NCBI GenBank assembly: GCA_021030905.1
Contig: JAGFMI010000023.1
Span: 62,001 to 126,000 of the forward strand
DNA from: Pyrenula massariospora
Taxonomy: Eukaryota > Ascomycota > Eurotiomycetes > Pyrenulales > Pyrenulaceae
DNA: 64,000 bases
Reading direction: 5' to 3'
Part shown: piece after piece, positions 25,133 to 38,123 of the stretch
Position numbering within the stretch: position 1 is the stretch's first letter
How the letters are laid out: each line of letters starts with the position of its first letter
Position numbers and translations under genes: made by a program
The notes under the pieces: model-generated
Seen by the model: only the letters and a program-made list of their open reading frames with translations
The model's database searches: none
Told to the model about the DNA's origin: nothing

Positions 25133-26459
25133 TACGGCCAAGAAGCGGCTTGATGGTAAGTGGGAGGGACAGCATATGTAAGAAAGGTGAGTGGAAATGA
25201 AAATACAGTAGCTCCGGTTCTTGATCGATCTACTCCCTTTGCGACTCAATCCACCTCAAGGTGTTCGCCAGTGTTCTCACTTGGACTTTACCTCAACTCA
25301 CCAAGCGTATATTGAGCTAGAGCACAGAATATAGATTAAGTGGACAACGGCAAGCGATCCCTGGGCTAAGACTATAAGAGACAATTATCTTGTAGAATTT
25401 ACTATTCAAACAAACCCAAGGTTCTAGCTATGGTCCAGGTGGCAATGTCTGCATCATGTCAATGCATAGATTCAAGCCGCATATGACGCTGGTCGATCTA
25501 ACATTGATTCCTTGCCTTCTAGTAGAGCACGAGAACAAAATCTGCATATGCTGGGTCATTCCCATGGCCCCGTAGCGTCACTGGTTCAAAAAGCTTCCTG
25601 TAGAAGTGAGAATAGTCATACTAACCAGGAATTTCCTGCGATCAGGAATGTCCAAGGGAGTATTTCACGGCTGTGAATTGGAAACTGCATTCTTTGACGG
25701 CTGAGTGCGACAGCGACGTAATAGTAATGTCGTAATCTCAACAGCAAAAGTTTAAAGAGAGCCATGCGGATTTCTCGATGGGAATTTCGCGATTCAAGGA
25801 GAGTACGCCATGGTCCTTGAGAAGGTGGTTATGTTCCCTTGTCTCGAGAAATTTACAACCTTCGGAAGGCCTCGCAGTCCTGGCTAGGCTGGCAGACCCC
25901 CAGGAGACCGGGTAAAAAATGGTCCGTGTAGGATGAGATAATGAAGGTTGACTCAGCTTTGTACACCATCCAAGGCCGCCGGGTAATGTAACTACCCGTG
26001 GCTGGTCGACGACAATCCATTAATGGCAGGCAATGAGCCCGATTTGGTCTGCAAGTGAGGATGTGGTTTCTTGAGCGGAATTATGCATATCCGGAGGCGG
26101 CAAGGGTTCATCAACGGGAAAGTAAAGTCCGCTGGCAGGACAAGACCTTTTCCACGCTGTCGACGGGGAGTCTGTACGAACTAGGCTGTGAGGGTGAGGC
26201 TTTAGACGCCCGTGGGTGAGGTCGATGACATTGGGGAGAGCTGCCAAAGCGCAAGAATAAGTCGTTCGTGGATGCGACTTTGGTGGTCGGCAAAGGTGTC
26301 CGGGATCACCCGGCCGCAGATCTGCCAATTGCCCCGGAGCCCTTCATAGCAAATCAATTGCTCGCCGTACTCAATGTTTTAGACTACACGCAGAAAGCCC
26401 CTTTGCTCGATATCGATCTATCGTGGCATTTTGTGAGAAGATAAGATTTCCATACGGCA
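25133..26459. other. Intergenic between F-box copy A and fumarase (divergent)
   Basis: No gene seen in 1.3 kb. A small inverted repeat (GGGTA / TACCC, about 25,981-25,997) is present. The 26,020-26,330 minus-strand frames have no motif. Promoters of both flanking genes should lie here. Confidence 0.5.
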
Positions 26460-28457
26460 ATGCTCGGAAGAGCCACGTCAAGTGCACCTACCTCGGTGCG
26501 GAACTACTGTTCACATGGGTCCAAACAATACATAGCTTCCTTCGGCAGGACTTCACGATTCCCAGCTTCTGCACGAAGATCCCCAGCTACTCAAATCTAC
26601 ACATCCCTAGTCCGAAGCTCAAGACACCTAAACGCAAAGACATTACCCTCGAGGACTTTCTCCAGCTCTACTTGCAAGATGGTATGCAACCTTGTGGTGC
26701 GGGGAACAAGAGTTGCATGAGTGTGAAAGCTGGGCTCGTAAGAGCCGAAATGGCGCAAAGGGGACAATAATCGCACGCATGGGAAGAGATGGCTGACGGC
26801 TGTGATGATGCAGGCTGTGAATACGAGAACAGAGAGCGATGCTTTCGGCGAGATCCAGGTTTGCAGCCCATTACGATTCTTACTGGAGCGAAGCTGATAG
26901 CATCGCACAGGTGCCTGCCGACAAGTACTGGGGAGCACAAACAGAAAGGTAGCTTCAAGTCTGCAGCAGATGAATTCGCAAGGGCAAAATGCTGAGGACA
27001 CTTGCAGGTCACTTGAAAATTTCAAGATAAACCAACCCTACGACCGCATGCCCCCAGGTGTTGTAAAAGCGTTTGGAATTCTCAAGGGAGCAGCAGCAAC
27101 AGTGAATATGAGATATGGGCTAGGTGAGACGTCTTCGAGCCATCTAGTTGAAAGTCGTGCTAATATGTGGAGACCCCAAAATTGGCAAAGCTATTCAGCA
27201 AGCCGCTGGCGAAGTTGCCTCTCTCCAACTCCTTGACCATTTTCCCCTCGTTGTCTGGCAAACAGGCTCCGGCACCCAGTCTAATATGAACGCCAATGAG
27301 GTCATCTCCAACCGTGCCATCGAAATACTAGGCGGTACGATGGGGAGCAAAAAGCCTGTTCATCCCAATGACCACGTCAACATGTCCGCTTCATCAAACG
27401 ATTCTTTCCCCACCGTCATGCATGTCGCCGCAGTTCTAGAGATCGAAGAATCCCTCCTCCCTGCCCTCGTTTCCCTCCGTGACGCTTTACACGCAAAATC
27501 CGTATCTTTCGAAAAGATCATCAAGATTGGTCGCACTCATCTTCAAGATGCAACCCCCTTAACCCTTGGCCAGGAATTCTCCGGTTATGTCGCCCAGCTT
27601 GACCGCAATATCGAGCGTGTGCAAGCTACGCTGCCACACCTTCGTATGCTTGCTCAAGGTGGCACTGCTGTTGGTACTGGTCTAAATACCTTCGTTGGCT
27701 TCGCAGAAGGGATTGCCGAAGGAATCTCCAGGACGACCGGCACACGATTCATTACGGCACCTAACAAATTCGAAGTATTGGCTGCCCATGATGCTATTGT
27801 TGAAGCCTCTGGAACGCTCGATACTCTGGCATGTTCCTTATTCAAGATTGCCAATGACATTCGTTACCTTGGCTCGGGGCCCCGTTGTGGCCTTGGAGAG
27901 CTTCAGCTTCCGGAAAACGAGCCAGGAAGCAGTATTATGCCGGGGAAGGTGAACCCAACGCAATGTGAGAGTCTGACCATGATTTGCTGCCAGGTTCAGG
28001 GAAATCATACGGCCACTAGTGTGGCGGGGAAGAGCGGGCAATTTGAATTGAACGTTTTCAAACCGGTGATGATCAAGAATTTGTTGCACAGTGTCCGGTT
28101 GCTGTCGGACGGGATGAAGTCGTTCGAGAAGAATCTTGTGGAAGGAATGAAGGCGGATGAGAAGAGGATAGATGCGCTGCTACATGAATCGTGAGTTTTG
28201 GTTTTCACCACTTACACATGTTACCCGATGCACCGTTGCACTACTTTTGTACTGATCCAGTTATCTGCAGCCTCATGCTTGTGACATGCCTCAATCCTGT
28301 CATCGGCTACGATATGGCGAGCAAGGTCGCCAAGAACGCGCACAAAAAAGGGTTGACTCTCAAGGACAGCGCCATGGAGCTGAAGGCATTGAGCGAGGAA
28401 GACTTTGACAAGACGGTGCGGCCAGAGTTGATGCTTGCGCCGAAGGAGAAGAAATGA
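26460..28457 (+). CDS. fum1: Fumarate hydratase, class II, with mitochondrial presequence
   Basis: Converts fumarate to L-malate in the TCA cycle; fungal fumarase is shared between matrix and cytosol. Six exons: 26460-26681, 26814-26858, 26911-26948, 27008-27123, 27173-28190 and 28271-28457. The product is 541 aa. The first exon encodes an Arg/Ser-rich, acid-poor presequence of about 70 residues ([19 protein letters not shown]), as expected for matrix import. Exons 2 and 3 are only 45 and 38 nt and encode [12 protein letters not shown] and the [13 protein letters not shown]-like start of the enzyme. Catalytic landmarks are [50 protein letters not shown] and the mobile loop [16 protein letters not shown]. 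The C-terminal exon carries [20 protein letters not shown]. All active-site segments are intact. Confidence 0.96.
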
Positions 28458-29014
28458 GAGCCGGCATGGAAGGCTGGATTCTGGCAAGTGTGGGAGTATC
28501 TGCCAGAAGAAGTGGCGATCTGAATTACCATTGATACTCACGCTTGTCCTTTGCATGTACAGTGTCGTGATCTGGATGCTGGACGTCGTCACTTTGCTTG
28601 GCGCTCGAGCCACACATTCTCCTTCTCTTCACATGACCGTTCGTCCCGCACCGTCTCCAACGCGACTGATTGGCCGGGCTGAGCGGCCGTCCGCATACCA
28701 GCCAAGCCACAGCAACGAACTCGGAAAGGCGCCGTGGTTGCCGCCGCCCTTGAGCACTTCGAGGCGGCAGTCCGTGGCGGTGACATCACCCTGTCGTGGG
28801 GCTGCCTTCTGTTTATGGTCTTCACGAACGCCTTCCCCAATGTGCAGAAGGTCTGGAGCCTGCTGACCCTCTGCCTTTAAAAACCCCTCGTCTTCTCAAC
28901 CCTCTTCTCCCTCCCCACAAGCATCACGATACTCCTTCAAACAGAAAATACAGGTTTCAAGCTTCGCATAACCATTCACAGTTTTCAATCACCTCAGCCT
29001 TCATTTAAACAACC
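28458..29014. promoter_or_regulatory. Upstream region of the hsp12-like gene
   Basis: It contains a TATA-like TTTAAAAA at 28876-28883 and a stress-element core CCCCT at 28884-28888, about 130 bp before the ATG, followed by a CT-rich leader to 29,010. In yeast such CCCCT (STRE) elements bind Msn2/4 and drive HSP12 under stress; a similar role here is inference. Confidence 0.5.
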
Positions 29015-29491
29015 ATGTCTGACTTAGGCCGCAAGTCTGTTGGTGATCGTAGGTCCCCGCCTCTGGTGTGATGACGCTCTCGTCCTAACACCAGTGCAGA
29101 GGTCCAGGAGAAGGTCACGCCGGACTCCCAGAAGTCCACCTTTGATAAGGTTTCCGAATCTGCCACCTCTACTGGTGACAAGATCGTCGGCTCTGTTCAG
29201 CCTGGTATACCTTTGGCTGTCCTTTCCCTTCCCAATCAATCTTTCTGATCCACCATCTCAGGCGATACCAAGTCCACTTCTCAGAAACTGTCCGACACCG
29301 TCCGTGGCGATGCCGACAGCGCCCAAGACTCCGGCAAGGGCTATTTGGCTTCCGCCCAAGAAACACTAGGCAACGCCGCCAATACCGCCAGCCAGACTGT
29401 CTCTGGTAGGTCTCCATTGGTATGATGCTTAGAATCAGAGCTGACACAATTCCTAGACACTCTCAACTCCGTGACTGGCGAAAAGAAATAA
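29015..29491 (+). CDS. hsp12: Hsp12/Hsp9-family stress protein
   Basis: Small hydrophilic, intrinsically disordered stress protein that folds into amphipathic helices on membranes. Four exons: 29015-29048, 29100-29204, 29262-29405 and 29457-29491, with introns of 51, 57 and 51 bp. They encode 105 aa, the family's usual size. It begins MSDLGRKSVGD, as Hsp9/Hsp12 proteins do, with the conserved KVTPDSQKSTFDKVSE block near residues 17-32 and repeated Asp/Ala/Gly/Ser/Lys segments. No cysteine, no hydrophobic core and no signal peptide. The stress-element core in the promoter agrees with the assignment. Confidence 0.93.
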
Positions 29492-30132
29492 GCGTTAGGT
29501 TCATGCGTGGACCTCCGATTTCCCATGACCTACACAATCCTACGTGCTCTGGACAGGTGGTTGCAGCTTCCTGGAGTTGCCAAGCATGCTTATAGCGTTT
29601 TAATTCACTGGGTAGTTGGGTCCTAATCATGAGATTGGTGGCTAGGTCGAGTTGTACGGCAGCTTTCCTTTGTTACCCTTGAGGAATCCCAAGCTCTAGA
29701 TACCACTCTTAGCAGAATAAGAAAGCATCCTTACACCCAGCCTCGGGCTTTTTCGGTGTGGAATAATCTTGCTTATGACGAGACAATATTGGAGGTTTTG
29801 TGAACCCGACAGCCACCTCACCGGTGCAGCATTAGCTTCTACCCCGCCAACAAGGCTCAAATTCGGCTAGTCGGTCTCTCTGCCCCGCCAAGCGAGCTTT
29901 GTCATGTCGATCTACCACCACCCCGAGTCATAGATTTTCAGGAACAGAAATTTTTCAGAAATGTCTACAAACCTAGAGTAGGAAAGTCTATAAGTCACCG
30001 TAGGTTGGAAAGGTCGCCGCAGAGCGTTGAACTGTCGAGAATTACGGCGCGAGCGTTAATAAATTGAACTCTCTACCTTCTTTAGAATCACGAAGTTGTC
30101 GTTGGCCTCCCGCGCCCACGGTTAAGCTCAAG
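29492..30132. other. Intergenic, no gene seen
   Basis: 3' flank of hsp12 and promoter of the next plus-strand gene. No recognisable element. Confidence 0.5.
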
Positions 30133-33046
30133 ATGCCTTTCTCTGTGTTGAGAAGGGCTGGATCACGACAGCAAGAAGGCGGAAAAGAGACGGAAACGAT
30201 GCGTAGGCGGAACTCAGCATCATCCTTTTTTCATCGTCGGCGAAACAACGACTACAAGGCTCCGATTATCGCGGCATCTACATCAGTAAGGAAGCACAAG
30301 CTGTACCGTACACTTTGAGTCTATCTAATCTTGAAAGACCAATGGCCAAAAAAGTCCCAAGCCATCTGACACGAAGCAAACGATAGAGGCAACCGTAGAG
30401 CCTGTTTCTCCGGGACCTTCGCCAGTCAATGGAGCAGATTCAAACACAAAAGGACACTCTCCAAATCATGAACATGATCAATCAGCGGTACAAGGCCTCA
30501 CCAAAGACGAAATAAAGCACTTATTCTCAGGCGCTCCTCATTTCTTTCTAGAGAGCGGCCGGCATGGGAGGTATTTTCCTCAGATTCTATTCCCGTGGAA
30601 CAACGACCTAGACATCGCAGACCTTAAAGATCGAAGATTTTTGAGACACGAATCATTCGCGCTTGCAACCCTACATGCACACTTACCAATACCAGATGAG
30701 TTGACATACAAGATAGGGGCCGATGCTTCTCCTGCGGAACATGACAAATGGGCAAGACCTCCCTTCGACGCTGGTGTTTTTGAGGTCCCTAACATGCTTG
30801 GTTGTGAGGGGAAAGAGGTCGGTACGATTGGCATGAGGCATTTTCTGGAACTCGCCGTTGCAGACGCTACAAGACCACGAGCAGAAGAGACTTACGGTGG
30901 GCCTCAGATCCCCAAAAGTCAACTAACAACGGCTCCTGCTACAGAATGCTTTCAGCATCTATCCCATGGACAGGGCTATGCAATGATAGGCAAACACGCT
31001 CCGAGAGTAGACCGCATGAAAGTCATCCAAGGTGGACCTAAGGCGTGGAAGAGAGTAGGTGTCCGGGAGTTCACTACTAAAGCATTAGTGGATCGACTTC
31101 AGCACATAAGCCGGGTCCACGAACAACTGGTGTCAAAAGGACTTAAAGCGAGTATATTGGACTCTAATACCAGTCAAAATCTCTACAGAAATCTGTTCAC
31201 CGTGTTTCTGTATGCGCCATCAAAGATCATCGATCATGAAGATCCATATTCCCTAAAGGTACAGATTGAAGCCCTCGTCAAAGTCCTTACCACGCCGGGA
31301 CTTTGGATTGATTTCAGCATTGTTGAATGGCGCCTTCGCCTAGGACAAGTTCTTTTTGAGCATGGGCCGCATGAGGACATGGTCGATGGTACGCAACAGA
31401 TGGAACCGGATGCTGAAAGAAGGGCGCTCCTCTTCCAGATACTGTTGTCAATAGAGCTGGTAATCCGGCTCGACGCGGCTATTCGGATAGGAATGGTAGA
31501 TACTGCCAAAGAAAAGATAGTGACCGTCCATGAAATCCATCATTTCAACAGGCTGAGAAACACAAAAGTCGACTGGGACCTCGTTATTGCACGAAGATTC
31601 TTGGACCATATACACGTGCGTCTGACTGACAGTGCTCCTCACCATCTTGAACCACCAGAACCAGCCGGAGGGCTCATTTCGAAGCTCAGAAACCGGCTAT
31701 CCGTTAAAGAGATCGAGCCTGCAGCAGCTTCCAGAGACTGTATATTGATTCCTCGACGTGGTCATGTTCAGCTAGAAGGGGTTTTCCGCTTTGCCCGAGC
31801 AATTGATTGGCCGTCGCTTCATAGCTTCGAAAGCAGCATGAAAGACAAATTCGAACCTTCCACTGGATCAAGCACACCCGCTGAAAGCCTCTATGCCACA
31901 CCGCTACACAGCCCTCTAAAGTCACCTCAAAGTAGGAGAAACAGTCTCTTCGGAACTCCAAAGAGAGGAAGCCGTAACGCGCTACATTTACATCCAGCTG
32001 ACGAGATTCAGAGTGGCAGCTGGCTTTCGAGGACCTGGCTGACTGGCTTAGTGATGCCCGGAGAGACAATTACGCACCTTCTAATGGCTACCCTACTGGA
32101 AAACGATGCTGGCATCTTGGATAAAATCGGTTCCACCCCAGTGTTCAATGGTGGATTTGTTCTTGACGGCCGGAGTTGGTGGAGTAAAGCCTGTATTTTG
32201 AGTAGGATCCTGGGTGCCTACGAGGGTAGCGCGGAATGTATGGGCTGGGTTGGTTGCAAGATTGCACCACAGACCCGTACAGGAGAAATCTGCCGAAATG
32301 GATGGATTGAAGTGAACACTCGAGCTGCTCCAAAGCTACGAGAGACTCCAAGAATCGGAGATGGACCGAAAATGTCAAAACAAAGCAGTGTAATTGGAGC
32401 TGGAGATGGTCAGATACTGGCATCAGAATTCGCAATGCCGCTTGACAGTGCTCTGGATGCTTTGCCTCAAGCTCAGGTCAAATTTGGCGCTATAAGCTTG
32501 GAAGTCAAAGATGCTGCAGGTGAAAAGAATCGTGAACAATATGACTCTGAACGATTCTCAGCATCTATGAGCTTCACCCTAACAACATCGTCAGAGACAC
32601 GTGACATACATTTCGAATTGAAATACGACATTCATTTTATCACAGGTCAGCCGTGCCGTCCACCACACGGTCACGCAGGATCCCGAACAGAGATCCATAA
32701 CGACGACCACTTGGGGAGAGGCCATCACTTGCCCGCTCATCCGCTCCACATCACCTACACCTACGAGTTGAAGTCTATCACGGATCTTGTCCGCGATCCA
32801 TGGCCCGAACCACCCAATCCTTGTGCGTCTGAGGCATATCATGGACCCTGGATCATTGATGCAAGAGGTTCGAGAGATAAGAGTTTGTTAGCAAGGGCAT
32901 GGTGTACTCATATGGGAAGAAGTACGATCGTTGCAAGGGTAGGAAAAGTTTGTTTGGGATGTTGTGTGAGAGAAGCAAGAGCGTTAGAGGTTGGGATCAT
33001 TATAAGAGTCGGTGGCGAGGAAACGGTGGAGTCTCCTGCTGTGTAA
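30133..33046 (+). CDS. Conserved fungal protein of unknown function, 953 aa
   Basis: Two exons (30133-30285 and 30338-33046) around a 52 bp intron. The ATG at 30133 follows no closer in-frame alternative. The first ~110 residues are basic and Ser/Pro-rich. An ordered region then starts at APHFFLESGRHGRYFPQILF (about residue 125) and runs for several hundred residues of mixed helix/strand character. A low-complexity Ser/Pro linker with SPLKSPQSRRNSLFGTPKRG sits near 590-620. The last part again looks folded and ends with a Cys-containing block, WCTHMGRSTIVARVGKVCLG. No signal peptide, transmembrane segment or catalytic motif is recognised. The unbroken 2.7 kb exon and a coding-like mix of ordered and linker segments make it a real gene. 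Function unknown. Confidence 0.82.
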
Positions 33047-36000
33047 TCCGATGCAAGGCGTGTAACAAAAGCGGCATGGATCTCTGGCCCTGACATATAA
33101 GCCGACGACATATGTACGTTGGACATTGGGGGAGACGTCGTGGCTCATTAAAATTGGTCCAGAGCAGAAATACCGCTTCTGCATATGGGCCGGGTGACTC
33201 TGTTTGATCACCCATGATACTGGGTGCATAATACCGTGAATCAGCCTTGTGAGGACGTCCCAATCGAGCATCTCAGGTCGTCAGTTCTGTGTGCGCCTGC
33301 ACTATAAGTGATGCCAGCGCCTCCGATTCCCGATCCAGCATACCGAAGCTACCGCCAAACCCCGAGGCAGGCACTGCAGGCACACCACTTGCATCTTATC
33401 ATCCCACCCACAACACCGCTTCAACAAATCCCATGCCGTCGCCTCCTCCCTATTCGCCTATACCTGAAGCTTTCAGACATTTCTCAGACCCAGTTATTTG
33501 GCGGCTTTAGCCTTCTCTAGAACCCTCCCCCATCACGCGGCCTCCCTGGTTCTTCCCCACGTGTTCCACATTCTAATTTTCATGACACAGGAAACAATGA
33601 GGGCCGACAGTCCCAAGTGGCCGCCACTCAGAACAAAACGTCAAACGCCACAAAACTAGCACCATTGACCGAATTGCTGATCTACGATGGCGATGCAACA
33701 CAACACCACGCCATGGCGCATATGACTCAGGTCTTACGCACGATTCACTGCTTGAATGATAGACACGACCACATCCATCTATGCGGTCTGCACGATCGTT
33801 AAGGCAGAGGTGCCAAAGGCGTGCATGAACTACGTGCGTCCCCGCCGTACCCGCTGCGCCGCTGGCTGCGTTGAGTGATGGCCATGCTCGGCGGCTTTAT
33901 GGCGTAAATATATTCCTTGCATGTCCACCAAAACCGGCTAACGGGAAGCTCGGTACAGCCATGCGGTCACTGGATGCGTGATTCGAGTGGCCAGGAATGT
34001 TTGTGTCCGTGCCTTGGATCCGTTTCTCCTTTTGACAGTGCAGTACGCCATCCGACCGACTATGGTATCTGCGGCCGCCATGTACTGGGCCGTTACTAGA
34101 TCACTAGGTCAAAATCTCACATCGACTTGTCACAATTAAGCCCCTGGGAACAGCCAGAAGAGAATAACAACATAAAAACAGATGGGCTGGCATAAACATA
34201 ACTCAACGTAAGTGTGTGATGCTACAATTGGCCGAAACAGTGGCACAAATGATACATGCCATCTACCCAGAGACAGCGCCGTCGCATATATCGCCCGTCA
34301 CATATAGAGACACCAGCATCCGGTTCTCAATGATCGAAAACTTCGATAAGCATCACGCTGACAATGAAGAGATGGCTTGTAATAGAGCAGATCTGTGAAC
34401 CGAGTTTCAAGGGGGATTCCTTGATGTTCGGCCGTAACTAGAAGATTCATGATGTTCGAGTCTATTATAGATAACGACGTTGTTTTTGCTTTCATCCATC
34501 GCCTCGCCTCATCTCTATCAGAAGAAAGTTTCGGCACCGCCGTGCGCTTATCTTGGGATGGAAAATGACGAATTCTCGGAGACTGGTTATCCTATGCTGA
34601 GATCGTCGGGAGGCCATTTCGTTTTCAAGCCAAGAGCAAAGAATTGCTAATTTCAACTTGTCAAAAAGGGACAGCTAAGATAAATCCTTCCCTTAGTGTC
34701 CTGACTCCTAAACATAATCTCTGGCGTCAAATTCCGGACTGTACACAAGTGGCGTGTCGCAAAGATCGCGATAGATATTTTTGTTCTCACAGTGAAGATA
34801 GCCTGCTATTGTTAATTATGACTAGCGATTTTGACGCCCGAAATGGCGAGAACGCGGACGCTATTACTGTTGTTCCAAGAATGCCTTTGGGGGCTTTGCG
34901 CCCTTGACGTTGCGGCACCATTGGGTCGATACCGTGCATAGTTAGGGCGATTTCGCTTCCCCGGCAGAGCAGAGAAACGGGGGCCGGCGCAGGTACGGCG
35001 CCACGAACTCACAGTTTTCCGGCTCTGGCGAGATTTGGAATGCGTTGAGCAGGAAAACTTGCCATGTGACCAAGGCAGGCTTCTGGGTTTCTGAGAAGGC
35101 TGCATCTGTGGCACCGAGATCATTTTCGGGCAAGATCCCCAATCATCTCCACCGGGTTGCGACATTCAGCCGAGGAGAAATGCCTTGCTCGCCACGTGCG
35201 AAATGTGTGAGTGTGCACGAGGCACGGCCGGGGGCCTTGGATGAGCAAAATTGTGTTCCGATTGCCTGAAGGTTTGATCTCGACGCGCCTAGATCCAGAA
35301 TTGATGAAGGGCTAGTGGCGTTAGAGCTTGCAAATCGGCATGGTCTCTCGGTAGGTGGGACCTCGTTGCGAAGCCACTCAGCGAGTCCGCGGTTCTTTAC
35401 CAGGGCCCTGGCTTCGGCGCGGACTGGCCTTCCACGCAGCAAGGGCTCTAGGCGCTGCTAGGCTCTTTAGGCCAGCCGAATCGGCAGCCTTCACCACTCC
35501 TAGGCTAAGTGCTGTTTGGGCGCCGGGAGCCCGGAGTGCCTATACTGGGCTGACGTTAAGCGACCATCCCAATTGCCATGCGAGGTTTCAACTTGCAGCA
35601 AGATCAGAGCCGGTGTCTAGCCCTGCTCCAAGGCCCTGCAGGGCCAGCATGAGCGCGTGGGCTTTAGACCGGGGAGCCTGACATCGATCAATGCCATATC
35701 AGATGTCACAAACGAAAGAACCCAACAGAAAATCTAACGGTCGACTACGCCGATTTGACTGGATCACCTTCTAGTGGCTAGGAGCCTAAGATGAATACGT
35801 ATGCGATTTAAGCGTGAGAACTCGGTCGAGCTGTTTGACGTTCTGGGTAAGCGGACACTTCAGCCACAAGCGTCTCAAGGACCCAGGGGTTTATACCATG
35901 GCCCATCAGGATCAGGCTTCCTGCAGCGAGCATGGATGCGACACAGGGTTTCCAGTGGATGAAAGACAGCATTGTCCCTAGCAGAGGCCGATCTTTAGAC

Positions 36001-38123
36001 GCTCGTCCCCCCGCACTTCTCGCTCGCGTGAGACTTCTTCCACCACTGGCCTGTCAGATACGGGGGTCATCGTTGCATGGTTTTCTGACAAGTCTTGGTG
36101 GGCAGACAGGGAGGGTGGGAAGACTGCACACATCACCACATGTCAAATCCCGACAATTCGGACTATGCCCGTCTCCCAGGTCACTGGTAACGCTGTGCAC
36201 ACCGTCGCCGGGAGCCCAGCGCCGGCACTAGACGGACTTCTACTCCAACGTCACACTGCATTTTGCTGGAACATTTGGAAGTTTTTGGTGTTTTGCGACC
36301 AGCGGCGATCGTCCCGTAAAATTCTCTGACGAAATCCCAGAGAAAATGGGTTCGTGGAGCCCATGCCAGAGCACTGCTCAGTCATTCAAAGTCTGCTGCT
36401 ATTTCTCAGTATGCCGAGGTAGACAACGTCCACATAGTCATGGACGGAGACGCCATCGACTCATGATGGGCCAAACCATTTCAAGTCGATTCGCCGTTAT
36501 TTGCAAAAGGCGAGAGGCGCTTGGACTCCGCCGAATTTGCAGGAGGCGTGATAATTGACAACCCTTAATTAAACGTCCTATTGGATGCTCTCCAGGCTGC
36601 AGATCATCCTGCCAGCTAGGAAGGTCTTCTAGTCCTCGGCCCCAAGGTTACCGCTGATGAGGACGATCCTCGGGGGTCTACGGTGCTACACCGGCTACTT
36701 GCCCCGACTTTTTCGATTTGATCGAAGATAGGGTGAACATCCTAGTGTGATGCGGCGCTGTACTCTGATGCCTCTAGGGACATGTTGCTGCCGAAACTCT
36801 GGCCGTCGCATACACTCTGAAGATTTAGAGGCTCAGCTGGTACCTCGTGTTGATACGTTTTCAAAATCGCACCTCTTGACGGCCGGAAATGGATGAATGG
36901 AGATCTCGGGAACCAAGCCTCGACCGAGTCAATGTGGCTGCGCATACACCATTTTACAGTATCTACGAGACTAGGCCATCCACCAGATAGCGCCAGAAGG
37001 AAATCAGTCTCCACAGCCCAAGCAAGTATTGCTTTTTCGGCCCCATCGTCAGCCAATGGCATCAGCACCGTATTCCAACAAGCCTGAATACCATACCCCT
37101 CCAAGCTTATCCCCTCCAACATTGAAACGCTTGACAGCATTACTGGTGACTTAGTTCCCGACCTGGCGTATTACCCAGCACCTTATGCTCGACTAAGCCG
37201 TACTCGTTTAGATCTGATCATCTTCCGCCCAGTGGCCAAAGGGTCTGACATGCTCTTCCCATCAAACTAGACGGTGACCTGCAAAACACTGACCAATCTT
37301 TGCTTTTCAACGGTCATGGTGAATGTTGGTCTCTTTTCATCTACTGCTGCTCTTTGTGCTTGCCACTTCTGAGAGATGCTGCTGGTGCTATGTCATCCTT
37401 CACTCGATGAAAGAAGGGGGGATCTACCTCTAAGTCGTCTGTGACCTGGGTCTCGTCAATTGGGATCCTGATCCCCCACCTATGTTTCAGTCTCTGCTTA
37501 CGATGCTTTTGCTGTCTTGCGACATTTCTTGAAGAACATTCGGGCTTCTTGATTATTATTTTGACGTCAGCTATTGCTACGGCGCTCGGCTTATTTTTGC
37601 GATCGTGGATTGAGACATCTGGAAAACTCACTGTGCGACTTTGTACATGGTGCATGGTGAAAGGCCTCGAATTGTCGGCGCATATCACCAATCGCATATC
37701 TCAGCTTAGACAGCAGACCTATTGCAAAGCCCTCATTGTGCGACTTTCCTTTCTAAGCTCCCCGAGAGCTCCTTCCTTAGTCGCGGCAGACCGAGACAAT
37801 TCATCCAACTTCCAAACTGCCTCGACGGTGTATTCATAGACCAGACCCACCAGATTCATCGAATTGTATATCAATCTTACGGATTGCACCTGGCATCGGG
37901 ACAGACACTGCTTCGAAAGCGAATTCCGATAGTCCCCGTTGCTTTGAAATCCTCCGAGCACAAAAGGCCCCAAAGTCCTGCTATTGATAGTGTACATTGA
38001 GGGCATATTGGAGGCTGAAATTGGCATATGGACATCTGGAGTCGTCGAGCTTTCAGCAGCAGCAGCAGAGCTTTTTTTGCAGATTCGGGCCATTACACTT
38101 CAAGCTGAGCCTGGAAAGGCGGC
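33047..38123. other. 5.1 kb gene-poor region with coding-like debris
   Basis: No intact gene recognised. A segment at about 36,380-37,260 (plus strand) reads in places like former protein, but is interrupted several times and its family is not recognisable. 34,900-35,700 is GC-rich with short local repeats (AGGCGCTGCTAGGCTC-type) and a palindrome, GGCCCTGCAGGGCC, near 35,630. No long terminal or inverted repeats were found by eye. The ends serve as the 3' flank of the 953-aa gene and the promoter of the zinc-cluster gene. Confidence 0.5.

Noticed and set aside
34812-35442. GC-rich minus-strand frames resembling foreign DNA
   Set aside because: Composition alone; no bacterial-type gene, ribosome site or operon structure seen.
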